Positions 1-8,985 of a DNA stretch of 64,000 nucleotides are shown here, piece after piece. Every line of letters starts with the position of its first letter. Within the stretch, counting starts at the first letter, position 1. Where the stretch lies: contig JAACMV010000019.1 of assembly GCA_010909725.1 (NCBI GenBank), positions 558,001 through 622,000 on the forward strand, read 5' to 3'. The position numbers and the translations under genes were made by a program. The notes under the pieces are model-generated. The model was not told the DNA's origin and ran no database searches. It worked only from the letters and a program-made list of their open reading frames with translations. The DNA is from Picochlorum sp. 'celeri'. Lineage: Eukaryota > Chlorophyta > Trebouxiophyceae.

Positions 1-980
1 CCTCATCCCAACTCAAGCTCTGCATGAACCAACAAGGGAACATCCAGGCTCCGTATCACAGGCAGCTGGCAGCCTCGATATCATCTATCGAAACCTTTCA
101 AAATCATTAATCCCGCTATGAGCATAAACGCCTTAAAATCCAAAAGCTCCTGCTCCCACAAGCCCTTTGAGCACTGAAGGATTCCCAGCATTCTCTGGAA
201 ACAAGCCCGTGCCCATGGGACACCAACCTGAACAAACGACGAATTCTTCCCAGCACCAATCCGAATCTTCTCCACTACTCTCTTCTTTGTCGTTGTCACA
301 GGATCACTATTCAAGGGCATATCAACCACCATCGTCACGCCACCAGCAGCTGCTGCTTGTGTAGCCTGATACATGGTCTCCCAGTCTGCCCTGCCAGGAT
401 CATTCATATGCACATGCACATCAATCAACCCAGGTCCAACCACATAATCTTTATAATCCAGTATATGGATAGAGGAACTCTTCTTCGATCCGACCAATCG
501 CTCCAAAATAAGAGACCTGTTCAACCCTTGCCTGCCAAGAAATGTGCCAGCAATAATCTCACCCCGAACATGAATCCCACCAGCAACCATACCATACCTC
601 CCAACAATATGCTCGGAGAATATAACATATTCTTTAGTCTCTAATAAACCACATGGTACAACCCAAGGCGCCCATGCATCATAATAACTCTTCATCAAAT
701 CAATCACACCGCCAATATACATCATCTGCACCACAGCTCCCAGGACAGCTATATGCATGACCCCAGACAACAAGTACCTCGTCACGTGCGCTTCCTCCTT
801 CATTTTCCTCAGTGCACTTCCAGCATTCTTTTTAGGACTTGGTTCGACTCGTTGATTACCCTTGGTTGCCGCATCAGAGGGTGTTGTTTGACGGTTTTTA
901 CCCTCCTTTTGTACAGTCCTGACGCTTCTCCCTCCACACGATCCACCGTGGTCTCCACCCCATTCTTCTATGCCTTTCAA
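1..980 (-). CDS. Allantoinase, 3' part cut by window edge, with frame breaks
   Basis: Hydrolyses allantoin to allantoate in purine (ureide) catabolism. The ATG at 980 opens a 299-aa frame with a basic, Ser/Thr-rich N-terminus and a hydrophobic stretch near residues 70-95, consistent with the ER-anchored plant enzyme. The amidohydrolase core follows: GLIDVHVHMNDPGRADWE carries the first metal-binding HxH, then AAAAGGVTMVVDMPLNS. After FVQVG the family sequence continues only by changing frame: LFPENAGNPSVLKGLVGAG, then KAFM, then HSGINDFER, then LPVIRSLDVPLLVHAELE. Five one-base losses or gains, mostly in homopolymers (near 70, 92, 121, 135 and 216), explain this. The family assignment is firm. 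Whether the gene is intact (sequence errors) or decaying cannot be told here. It is divergent from the broken gene that starts near 1.4 kb. Confidence 0.88.
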
Positions 981-1020
981 CTACTAACTACTACTAGTAC
1001 AATAACTAACCAAAGATAAT

Positions 1021-1440
1021 AATTGTATTGGAACGAAGCAGCCGAGGATGCTGTCCTGCTTTTCAAAACTCCCAAAATCTAATATTTGGGCGCCGGACTT
1101 CTTTGGCGACGATTCAATTCCGGAACAGACACCCTGATTTATTTGTAATCAAGCCCTTTTTTCCAATAGATGGACATCCATGACACATACAGTTTAGATT
1201 AGTAACAAAACAGTATTCTCTGTCCCCGGTTCCGCAGTAGTACAGTATATATTCGTGGATCATGGCACGAGGTGTGTTTCTTTAATTGATCGACTCTCGA
1301 ATCTCGTTTTTTTTTTTTCAGAAAATACTTCCAGACTTTCCTCTCTGTAACCAGATCTACCCTCATAACAGATATATGACTATATATATATCACAACGGT
1401 CTAATTGTAGGGTATGGTTGCCTGTCATGGCATTGAACTC
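1021..1440. other. Intergenic region between divergent genes
   Basis: Non-coding stretch between the allantoinase start and the first coding-like sequence on the plus strand. It holds a long T-run ending in CAG near 1308-1321 that could be a 3' splice site for an upstream exon of the next gene, but I see no convincing exon. No RNA gene or repeat was recognised. Confidence 0.4.
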
Positions 1441-1442
1441 TG

Positions 1443-1960
1443 GATGCAAGACTCTCCCTCTCTCTCTTCGGGGAAGACAACGTTGCTGTACTATGCAACG
1501 TACACGGCGACAGAGGATGGTATGTCAAGCCCAGTCTGATGAGTAAATATCAATATGAAAAGCGGTGTGCGTACTTGGAGGAGGCGTATGGTATTATGTG
1601 AAGGATTTTGGAGGCAGGGTGCTACTGGCAAGGGCAGAGTGGGGCTGATGTGCTGGCACTGCAGGAGTTTTCTGTCGGAAGAATCATACCTGTTTTGCAA
1701 GTCCATATGATTCATTCAAGGTGGTGAATGGGTATTTGGAAGTATGACGAAGGAGGCCTTGCAATCGTGGCAGCGAGATGTGGGCCTTGCAGCCAACTGG
1801 TATTTTTTGATTTTACAAGCAAGATGATGTATACGCAGTATATGGAGGATAAAGTGTCCCATTCCAAGGCGGCATTGGATGGAGTACGGGTTGGTATTTC
1901 GGCGAATGGTTCTATGATGCCTCATACATGGAAGGATTCTCCATTGCATGTGTAGGGATT
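1443..1960 (+). pseudogene. Broken endonuclease/exonuclease/phosphatase-like gene
   Basis: A frame from 1443 reads well as protein but meets TGA at 1599-1601, continues in the same frame to GADVLALQEF (1641-1670), and meets another TGA after 1710. LQE preceded by a hydrophobic strand is the Mg-binding glutamate motif of the EEP superfamily (DNase I, CCR4, sphingomyelinase and inositol phosphatase relatives). An EGGLAIVAA-like strand follows at 1746-1775, and a piece in another frame (PYDSFKVVNGYLEV) lies between them. I infer an EEP domain protein interrupted by stops and frame breaks, like its neighbours in the first 5 kb. The exact family, start and end are not determined. A pseudogene and a poorly sequenced real gene are equally possible. 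Confidence 0.38.
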
Positions 1961-2204
1961 TGTTGGGTTTGTAGCAGTGTGTGGTGTGCTGTTGGCCACA
2001 CGAATGAATCATCTGAAACGGTATCTGAGTACCCTTGATGCCATCAACCTCACCAAGAGGACTGTTAAGAATACCCCAAAAGTATCTGATGCTGGAAAAA
2101 ACCAAAACCAAAGAGATTGTCACGGGAATAGAACTGGACATGAGGCCTTGCTCCCATGAGGAATATAGAAACATACGCGTCCCAAGAGGGCAACAGGTGG
2201 ACCA

Positions 2205-2655
2205 GTGCCACCCAGAAAAATCAACCGCTTCTTCTTCGGCATCATCGGCGTCGCCACGCAGCCACTGATGTCAGACATGATCATCATGCTCCTGAAGATG
2301 GCATCCAGACACGGCATGGAACATATTATGGTGGGACGGCATGTCTGGAATACAATCAGAAGAGGTGTTGGAGAAAATAAAGGTGTATCTATGCCGGTAG
2401 CAAAGCAAGAGAATATGGAGCAGCTAGGATACCGATGAGTCCCAGTGCTTCTGGTGGGCCTGACGATACCCATGCATATTTTGCTCGAGGGAACAGAGCT
2501 GGGGAGTTCCCACAGGAGGATGGGAAGAAACCAGTGCCAGTAGAGAAACCGGGTGGAAATCTAGACGAAGTGGAGAATGTCGTTATGCAAGACCCTACAA
2601 CAGTCATCTTGCAGGACAAGCCTGTCAAAACCTCCACAAACCAAGCCGCTTGATG
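2205..2655 (+). other. Possible coding fragments, unidentified
   Basis: Two overlapping plus-strand frames, 2205-2438 and 2435-2653, have protein-like composition: a hydrophobic start with FFFGIIGVATQPLM, then a hydrophilic, Pro/Glu-rich tail ending KPVKTSTNQAA. They may be the 3' part of the broken gene upstream, again with a frame change near 2436. No domain was recognised, and competing minus-strand frames exist, so this is weak. From 2656 to 3169 I see no gene. Confidence 0.2.
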
Positions 2656-3169
2656 CGATAATAATAATGAACATGTGTACATGAAGATTTGTAATTGCTG
2701 TGTGATTGATTGATCAAAGACTTGATTCTTGGGCGAGAATGAAAAAACAACACTGGTGGGTATTATGCATTGCACTCTAGATGCAGATACCCACACAACA
2801 GTTACTGTCTACTAGTAGATCAGTTACTACTCATGGGTACTACCGCGTTGAGATCCTGTTCCTTGACTCTTCCCGCATCGTGTTACATTATGAAATAAAC
2901 TCAATTTTCAGGGAGGATAGATATTCCACGAATTAAAACCCTGCTTCAGATGCCTACGAGTTTGATTTCGCACTGCATCTGTCAGAATTGTTTCGAGTCC
3001 TGGCACAGTTGCTCTGATTCCTCAAAGTACGCGCTGCTCATCTGTTTTAAAACCTCGCTGTATACGGTAGTGAAACAAGCGCCCAGAAAGGGTCCATCAG
3101 CGGATTAGGAAGAACATCAGGTGAGTAGTGGTTGCAGCTAGTTCGTCTTCAACGCCAGTCACGGATACC
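2656..3169. other. Intergenic region, nothing recognised
   Basis: AT-rich non-coding sequence upstream of the TMEM14-type gene. A possible splice donor (GTGAGT) lies at 3121-3126, so a 5' non-coding exon of the next gene is possible. Confidence 0.35.
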
Positions 3170-3566
3170 ATGGGTGGTTCTCGCCATGCAGTACTTCATG
3201 ATTTCTGTATGAATATCCCATATGGGGCCTTTATGGTTACAGTAGGTCTGCTGGCTTGCGTTTTTATTCAGGTTGCAGTCAAGTTTTGGCTTGACTGCAG
3301 CGAGTGTTGGGGCATTTGAGATTGCTCTGTCATCGTTATCGTTGAAGGCATGGAAAGCAGGTGGACATAGTACACTTTTTACAGTTGCTGGGGGAGTATG
3401 CTCAAGTGTCATGGCGTATGTGTGTACCAGTTTGTGGAGGCTGGGTGCCTTCCCATGGTTGAGTGGGATTGTTGGTGTGGCCAGTGGGGCCATTAGTTTG
3501 TTTCTGTTTTACAATGTGTTGAGTGGTGGAAATCCGCCTCCGAAAAATACGGATAAAAAGGAATAA
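3170..3566 (+). CDS. TMEM14/FAX (fatty acid export) family membrane protein, one frame break
   Basis: Small four-helix membrane protein of the TMEM14 family. In plants the FAX members export fatty acids from plastids. The start is the ATG at 3170 in a strong ACCATGG context. The first frame gives DFCMNIPYGAFMVTVGLLAC, matching the DFC-IPYG first helix of FAX proteins, and runs out at 3319. The matching second half (FGLTAASVGAFEIALSSLSL, then LGAFPWLSGIVGVASGAISL) is in the next frame from about 3275 to the stop at 3564-3566. One missing base near 3272-3276 would join them and keep the helix spacing. A 36-nt intron with GTAGGT...TTGCAG is the alternative, but removing it would delete half a helix. 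TGTAA follows at 3570-3574. The plastid versus mitochondrial location is not resolved. Confidence 0.75.
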
Positions 3567-3839
3567 ATATGTAACGCTGCATGCGTGTGTGATGGTATTC
3601 TCACACAGGAGGTGATGTGCTGTGTGTTGTGGAATGATGAAATTCCATCCTCAACCAATTGCGTGGTTGGTTTTTGACCCCACCATGTTGTCCTACATGT
3701 ATATTGATGCACTATAGTCACGTATGGTACCTTTTACTTTGCTTTTTTTAACCTCTCTAGAGGTCGTATAAGCCAAAATGTGTTTTCGACCTGAATTAGT
3801 ACAGTCAAAAATTCGAATTTTCGCTCGCTGTCCCGTCTT

Positions 3840-3890
3840 GCTCACCCACAAAGGCCCTTTCCTATCGCGATAGGGCCTTTCAGGGTGAGC
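3840..3890 (+). repeat. 51-nt imperfect palindrome just upstream of the permuted tRNA
   Basis: GCTCACCC (3840-3847) pairs with GGGTGAGC (3883-3890), and AAAGGCCC (3850-3857) pairs with GGGCCTTT (3873-3880). The loop holds the perfect palindrome CCTATCGCGATAGG (3861-3874). Its right arm runs directly into the leader of the tRNA gene. Confidence 0.8.
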
Positions 3891-3913
3891 TGGTAGAGTG
3901 ATGGGTACGGAAC

Positions 3914-4008
3914 AGGGTGGGGTCGGGAGTTCGATTCTCTCCAGAAGCACGAAAAACATTCTACCTGACGCTTCTGTAGCTCAGTGGTCTTAGAGCATGC
4001 CCTTCGTA
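3914..4008 (+). tRNA. Circularly permuted tRNA-Thr (anticodon CGU)
   Basis: The 3' half lies upstream of the 5' half. The 3' half (3914-3949) has anticodon-stem strand GGGTG, variable loop GGGTC, T-stem GGGAG/CTCTC around loop TTCGATT, acceptor strand CAGAAGC and discriminator A. After a 20-nt spacer (3950-3969) comes the 5' half (3970-4008): acceptor strand GCTTCTG, TA, D-stem GCTC/GAGC around AGTGGTCTTA, anticodon stem TGCCC and loop TTCGTA. Joined at the 37/38 position, this gives a normal 75-nt cloverleaf with all seven acceptor pairs and anticodon CGU, reading ACG (Thr). Bases 4003-4011 can pair with 3903-3911, leaving a 3-nt bulge ACA (3912-3914) beside the anticodon stem, as expected for tRNA splicing endonuclease. 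The precursor would be spliced to a circle, then opened by RNase P and RNase Z. Such genes are known in red algae and prasinophytes. Confidence 0.9.
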
Positions 4009-4015
4009 CTCGAAC

Positions 4016-4023
4016 TTTTTTTT
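4016..4023 (+). terminator. RNA polymerase III terminator of the permuted tRNA gene
   Basis: Run of eight T residues starting 8 nt after the end of the tRNA 5' half. It is in the right place to end a Pol III precursor that contains both halves. Confidence 0.75.
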
Positions 4024-4233
4024 GTTTTTCTTCGCTCTCCTCTTGAACTGACAGAATGTACCGCATATAGCCGACGGCCTTCTATTTGAATTGCCATGTG
4101 CGTTGTATACATGCATGATGATGGTCAACAACACATGCACCCCATGTTGACCACTGCCACATGATAGGAAACACATGTATCATACATGGATCCATCTTGA
4201 CTATTATAAAACAACAGCGTATAATATAATATA

Positions 4234-4910
4234 ATGACGACGAAAAAGGGCACGAAGAGCGCCGCTGCCCCGAAGAAGAAAAAGGTACAAGGCTGTGCTT
4301 CTGCCCTGTCAAACCTTGGAGACCTCTCAGACCAGTGTGCAGCCACCGCCATTGATCTCAGCGGGCAGTATCCTCCCATCCAAGTGATGGATAGCATTCT
4401 CAAAGATTGTACATCGTGTGAAAAATTATCATTGTCCACGAACAATATAGATAGGATCCAGAATTTGTCTGATACCATGCCCCTCAAAATCTTGTCTGTG
4501 GGACGGAATGGTATTCGCAAGCTGGATGGAATACAGCCAGTCGCAGGAACCCTGGAACAGCTTTGGATCAGTTATAATGCTATTGAGCGGCTTGAGGGTA
4601 TTGAGTGCCTCCAAAAACTGAATGTACTGTACATGTCAAACAACAAGATTTCAGACTGGCAGGAAATTGACAGGTTGAGTTGTCTGCCCCACCTATCGGA
4701 TGTGTTGTTCATAGGTAACCCTCTCTATAAAAGGTATCAGAAGAAGAATAATTTGGCAGAGTATACTCAAGAAATGATGAAACGTCTCCCTCATCTCAAA
4801 AGCTTGATGGTACAATCCTTCAAGCAACTCTCACAGATGAGGAAGACGAGGAGGAAAACAATGGTGATGACACCACCAACCAAGGCAGTGAAGGATTAGA
4901 AGACGAATAA
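4234..4910 (+). CDS. Axonemal dynein light chain 1 (LRR protein), frame break near C-terminus
   Basis: Homolog of outer-arm dynein light chain LC1 (DNAL1), a leucine-rich-repeat protein that binds the dynein gamma heavy chain motor domain in cilia. The ATG at 4234 starts a Lys-rich N-terminus. Landmarks shared with the family are CEKLSLSTNNIDRI, LSVGRNGIRKLDGI, LEQLWISYNAIERLEGI, LNVLYMSNNKI and FIGNPL, giving about six LRR units. The plain frame ends at 4899 with a basic tail. After HLKSL (to 4806), however, the neighbouring frame gives DGTILQATLTDEEDEEEN and an acidic end, stopping at 4908-4910. DGTP plus an acidic tail is the LC1 pattern. One missing G at 4806 (CTTGGATGG read as CTTGATGG) would restore it. 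The gene implies a flagellated organism. Confidence 0.9.
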
Positions 4911-4970
4911 AGTGTGATGCATCCGTAGTGCGACATAAATGTTACCAGTCATGTATATCATTGTCAAATA

Positions 4971-5649
4971 TTATTGCGGCGGAGGCCTGAAATTTGGTCT
5001 GTATCCAGGAGGTGGTGGCATTCCTCCTGGAGGCGGTGGCATTCCCCCAGGCGGAGGAGGCATTCCACCCGGTGGTGGTGGCATTCCACCTGGCGGTGGC
5101 ATACCCGGTGGAGGTGGGCGTGCTCCTGGAGGAGGAGCTCTAGCATGCGGCATCATACTTCCTGGAGCTGGGGCCCCCACACCAGGGGCGGGACCCGCCA
5201 GCCCAGCTGGTGCCATACCTGGCGCCATCATTGGCATTCCTCTTCCAGCAGCCCTCCCCATTCCAGGGCCCGGCACAACGCCAGCTGCTTTCACGATTCG
5301 TGCCTCATCCGCTGGAGGTGGCCCTTCCACCACCATATCAATCACTTCATCCCCTCTCAGTATAATCAACCCCAGGACCCTCCTCTTCTCTCTCTCATCA
5401 TCAGGAACGCCCTTCTTTGGAGGAAGCTGCCTATATTCCTCTGCATCTCCCAACACCAAATTCATATGCTTGTCAAAAGCCATAAATCTACCAACAATCT
5501 GCCGTCCATCGTAAATCGTTACCCGCATACCTACATCATCGATAAAAAATACATCAGCATCACCATGATGTCTCTCCATGGACATACGATTATAATCACG
5601 CACGATAGTTTATATACTGCAAGAGTTTCCCAGTTTTTGAGAGCGACAT
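4971..5649 (-). CDS. Small nuclear ribonucleoprotein SmB/B'
   Basis: Core Sm protein of the U1, U2, U4 and U5 snRNPs. There are two exons: 5604-5649 (start ATG, 15 codons plus one base) and 4971-5530, with a 73-nt GT-AG intron (5531-5603). Splicing gives MSLSKTGKLLQYINY then RMRVTIYDGRQ, the normal SmB start; the unspliced frame begins with unrelated sequence. The Sm1 motif (DGRQIVGRFMAFDKHMNLVL) and Sm2 motif (VLGLIILRGDEVIDMVVEGP) are complete. The tail is the typical SmB Gly-Pro-Met-rich region with repeated PPPPGGM units up to residue 201. The stop lies about 60 nt from the convergent LC1 stop, so 3' UTRs probably overlap. Confidence 0.95.
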
Positions 5650-5907
5650 TGTTCTCCGTTGTATACAGCTCTGCTCGAACGTATGTAAATTATTTGGTAT
5701 TTAAATCCTTCTACGACGAATAAACAGAGATGAAAATACCCCAGCAGCCCCACTCGGTAGGATGGAACGACAACACGAGTACAGGGCACTCTTTACGGAC
5801 GAGTGACTGCTTCTTCGCGTGGATGACTAGTATTCTATACTACTTTATAAATTTAATGCTATGCAGATGACTCGGACGCATGCGTATTCCATACAGAAGG
5901 CATCTGC

Positions 5908-6798
5908 GTGACGACGCATTCCCTATATAGAACATTAAAAACAACAATTGGGGCATCAGAATCTCCTCATGGATGGCAAACCTTGGTCCGATGCGTAAAA
6001 CCTTTACGGTTCTTTTTTAATACACGATATCATAGTGTAGGGTTGAGTTGGTATCCAAACATGTCTGCTGCTGCCCCACAGTCTGCGGATTTATCAGAAA
6101 TTCCCACCGATGCTCTCATTAAAGAGATGCAGCGGCGTTTGGAATGTCTGAATAAACCAGAAAAGAGATTGGTGCTCATCGGGCCACCAGGGAGTGGCAA
6201 GGGTACCCAATCTCCCATGATTAAGAATGATAATTGCTTGTGTCACCTAGCAACTGGGGATATGCTTCGAGCTGCTGTTGCAAATAAAACACCGCTTGGG
6301 TTGGAGGCGAAAAAAGCAATGGATGCTGGTGCATTGGTATCGGATGATATCGTTGTGGGTTTGATAGCCGAGGCGACCAAGAAGCCAGAGTGCAGGACAG
6401 GATTTGTACTTGATGGATTCCCACGGAATGTGACCCAGGCTGAAAAGTTGAACGAGATGTTGGCAAAGAGGGGGCAGAGTATTGACAAGGTGTTGAACTT
6501 TACCGTTCCCGATGCCATCTTGGTGGAAAGGGTGACGGGGAGGTTGGTGCATCCTGCATCAGGGCGAAGCTATCATGAAAAGTTTTCCCCTCCAAAAGTT
6601 GCAGGGGTGGATGATTTGACAGGAGAACCGTTGGTGAAAAGGAAGGATGATAATGCGGAGACATTGAAGAGGCGCTTGGCAGAGTTTCATGCACAGACTG
6701 CTCCAGTGGTATCGTTTTATGGGGAAAAGGTTGTGCACATCAAGGCGGACAAGCCACAGGAAACAGTTGCTGAGCAGGTTCGCAGTGCCTTGTCCTAG
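5908..6798 (+). CDS. Adenylate kinase (long type, with lid domain)
   Basis: Interconverts ATP + AMP and 2 ADP. The 296-aa frame contains the P-loop [10 protein letters not shown], the AMP-binding ATGDMLRA and [14 protein letters not shown] segments, [16 protein letters not shown] in the lid, and the [13 protein letters not shown] region. It most resembles plant cytosolic/mitochondrial adenylate kinases, which also have an N-terminal helix like [18 protein letters not shown]. Two starts are possible: 5908, adding a basic, Ser/Thr-rich presequence that could target mitochondria or plastid, or the ATG at 6061 in a Met-Ser-Ala-Ala-rich context like plant orthologs. No intron. It is divergent from SmB, with about 260 nt between them as a shared promoter. 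Confidence 0.95.
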   Translation: MTTHSLYRTLKTTIGASESPHGWQTLVRCVKPLRFFFNTRYHSVGLSWYPNMSAAAPQSADLSEIPTDALIKEMQRRLECLNKPEKRLVLIGPPGSGKGTQSPMIKNDNCLCHLATGDMLRAAVANKTPLGLEAKKAMDAGALVSDDIVVGLIAEATKKPECRTGFVLDGFPRNVTQAEKLNEMLAKRGQSIDKVLNFTVPDAILVERVTGRLVHPASGRSYHEKFSPPKVAGVDDLTGEPLVKRKDDNAETLKRRLAEFHAQTAPVVSFYGEKVVHIKADKPQETVAEQVRSALS

Positions 6799-6919
6799 GT
6801 GTCTCAACGTTTTCCAGATTACAACAACAACGTGTGCTCGATTGTATTCGATTCAGTAGCAATAATTCAAGATTACATTAAATGTCAATGTGTGCGTGTG
6901 GAAAAACAACAATGTAGTA

Positions 6920-8732
6920 TCAAGTTGTATTAGTAGTATTCAAACATTTCATAATGTACGTCACAATCTCATTTCCGACACCGAAAATGAACTCGAGGTG
7001 ACCATACTCGAACAAATTCATCGTCACTGGCACCTGAGCTTGCCGTAAATAATACTCATGGCATGCTGCGTTTTCTGGCGGAATCAAGCCATCTGATGTA
7101 CCGCCAGCAATATCAATTGGGAGATCGGCCAAGAGGGCATATTGCCCTGCTACACTGGGCGGCACTGGTTGCCCATACACGTCCATATTCTTCTGTGGTG
7201 ACCCATAATCGTAAAAGCTAAAATCATGCCGTTTTGCCCATTGGGCAAAATGATTGGCCAAATGCAAACTCACTGCAGGCATGGCCTGAGCATTATAGTG
7301 TGGAAGCGACATTGCCTTGGTCCAATCCGACGAATCGCCACCAAAAATCCATCGAAATGCTAGAGAAAACAAATCAAAGAACACTGGCGATCTGTTGACA
7401 TCAGCCATGAGTTTGAATGTCACCCATCTCAGTGGCCATGAGGGCAGCCTCAACCCAATCCCCCGAGTCGATGACACGCGATTGAGAATATACGTCGCGA
7501 AGGGCATCAAATATTTGAACGAACGCATCAAAAATGGGATTCGTGGATGAAATCCCGCTGGGCTCAAGACCACCAACCTATCCAAACCATGGTCTTTGCC
7601 GATTGATTTCTGATGCACAGCGTACATGAGCAGACAGGCTGCTCCAAGAGAATGGCCAACCGCTTGTAAGGAATACGAACCGATTTCTTCATTCTCTTTC
7701 GCACGTTTAATATATTCAAACTGCGCTTTGAGATCAAATAGGGCTAGCTCATTCGCACTCCACCTCCAATACTCTGACTTTTTCTTCAACGCATTCCTCT
7801 GCGGAGGATTTGCACGTGTATTCCCCAACCACACATCAAACCCGTCATCATACGCAGCAAAAGCAACAGAGCCACCAGTCCCCAAACTCACCCAGCCCAA
7901 GCTCGTATCCAACACACCATGTTGAAAAAACACCACTTTTTTCGAATTCTTCCGCGGTATTCGATGCATCTGCAACACATATCCATCTTCCGTGGTCACA
8001 TAACACTCCTCCAACGGATACCCAGCTTTTAATATCGCATCTGACGCTGTAAAGTTGTACAGCCGCTTCCATTTCCGCAGCCTCCTCTTGGCAAGAGAGA
8101 CACTGTGCAGCCGATGCTCCTCTTCCAACCGAAATATCCATCGAATAAACCGCCTCACAGCCCCAAACACACGCGAGACAAACACCTCCAAGGTAAATCT
8201 AAGATCCTCTAACAACCCTCTCGACGACTGACCCTCAGTCAGAGACTGAGCTCCTCTCTTTCCAAACATCATATACCCATGGTTTGACTGAAAACGAGAG
8301 GACAGAGACCTTGGAGCCCGAGCATCATCATCATCAGACCCATACAAAAAGTTGAATGACGAGAACGATGAACTATGCCAGCTTTTCCATGCCTTTTTCC
8401 TCTGCGTCGCCTCCGTCTTGCTTTCTCTAGGCACTCCAGAGAGTATCAAACTCAACACGGCATTGCAACTCCTACTCCCAGCCTGAAACGCTTCTCGAAA
8501 GAAACTCTGCAGTACATTTGATTGACGCATGAACATCGAGGTCTCCCACGAAGAGTGTTTTTTCTCAACAAGAATGGAACATGGAAGATGGCGATTGAAT
8601 TATTCTCCGTACCTTGACAGATTCTTCAATAACTCCGACAAAAGAACCCGAGAGAAATTCTCCGATGGGTTTTGTAACAAACTGTTGCAGGAAAAAGGCA
8701 ACAGACACAAACGCCCTCGCGAACGAAGGCAT
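6920..8732 (-). CDS. Acid lipase-type triacylglycerol lipase (alpha/beta hydrolase)
   Basis: Member of the lysosomal acid/gastric lipase family. Two exons: 8613-8732 (40 codons from an ATG) and 6920-8506; the 106-nt intron has donor GTACGG and acceptor TACTGCAG and keeps the frame. The product is about 568 aa. A 160-aa N-terminal extension resembles that of plant TAG lipase-like proteins. The lipase domain follows, with GYPLEECYVTTEDGYVL, the oxyanion-hole HGVLD, GNTRAN, nucleophile Ser in GHSLGAA, and then SDGLIPPEN and YGHLEFI supplying the probable Asp and His. Its role is probably neutral lipid turnover. TTACA (TGTAA on the coding strand) lies 43 nt after the stop. Confidence 0.88.
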
Positions 8733-8985
8733 GTCCTTTCTTCTTGCTGTTCTTGTTCTTCTTGTTGTTGTTGGATTTAAACAGAATTGTCGACGCCCAT
8801 AGAGACTATATGTACGTGGGTTTATTTCCTTATATTTTAATATGAGTGACGCTGCATACGTAAAGTTCAATTTCAAATACAATAGCCTCCTCCGTGAGTC
8901 TGACAGGAGTTTATATTCAAAAAATCACACAGGAGGCCAATTTTTATAGGCATACCTGTATATATTCATATTTACACATATCTAT

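Noticed and set aside
1599..1601. Selenocysteine or reassigned TGA
   Set aside because: TGA is used as the normal stop in several intact genes here, and the surrounding gene has other breaks.
3878..3949. Ordinary linear tRNA ending at 3949
   Set aside because: The D-arm-like word is present, but nothing upstream pairs with the acceptor strand CAGAAGC; the partner strand GCTTCTG is downstream, so the gene is permuted.
3693..3959. Minus-strand 88-codon ORF with LERIELPTPP
   Set aside because: The sequence is a translation shadow of the tRNA T-arm; no support as protein.
4971..5723. Gly/Trp/Arg-rich plus-strand ORFs over SmB
   Set aside because: Antisense of the Pro/Gly-rich SmB tail.
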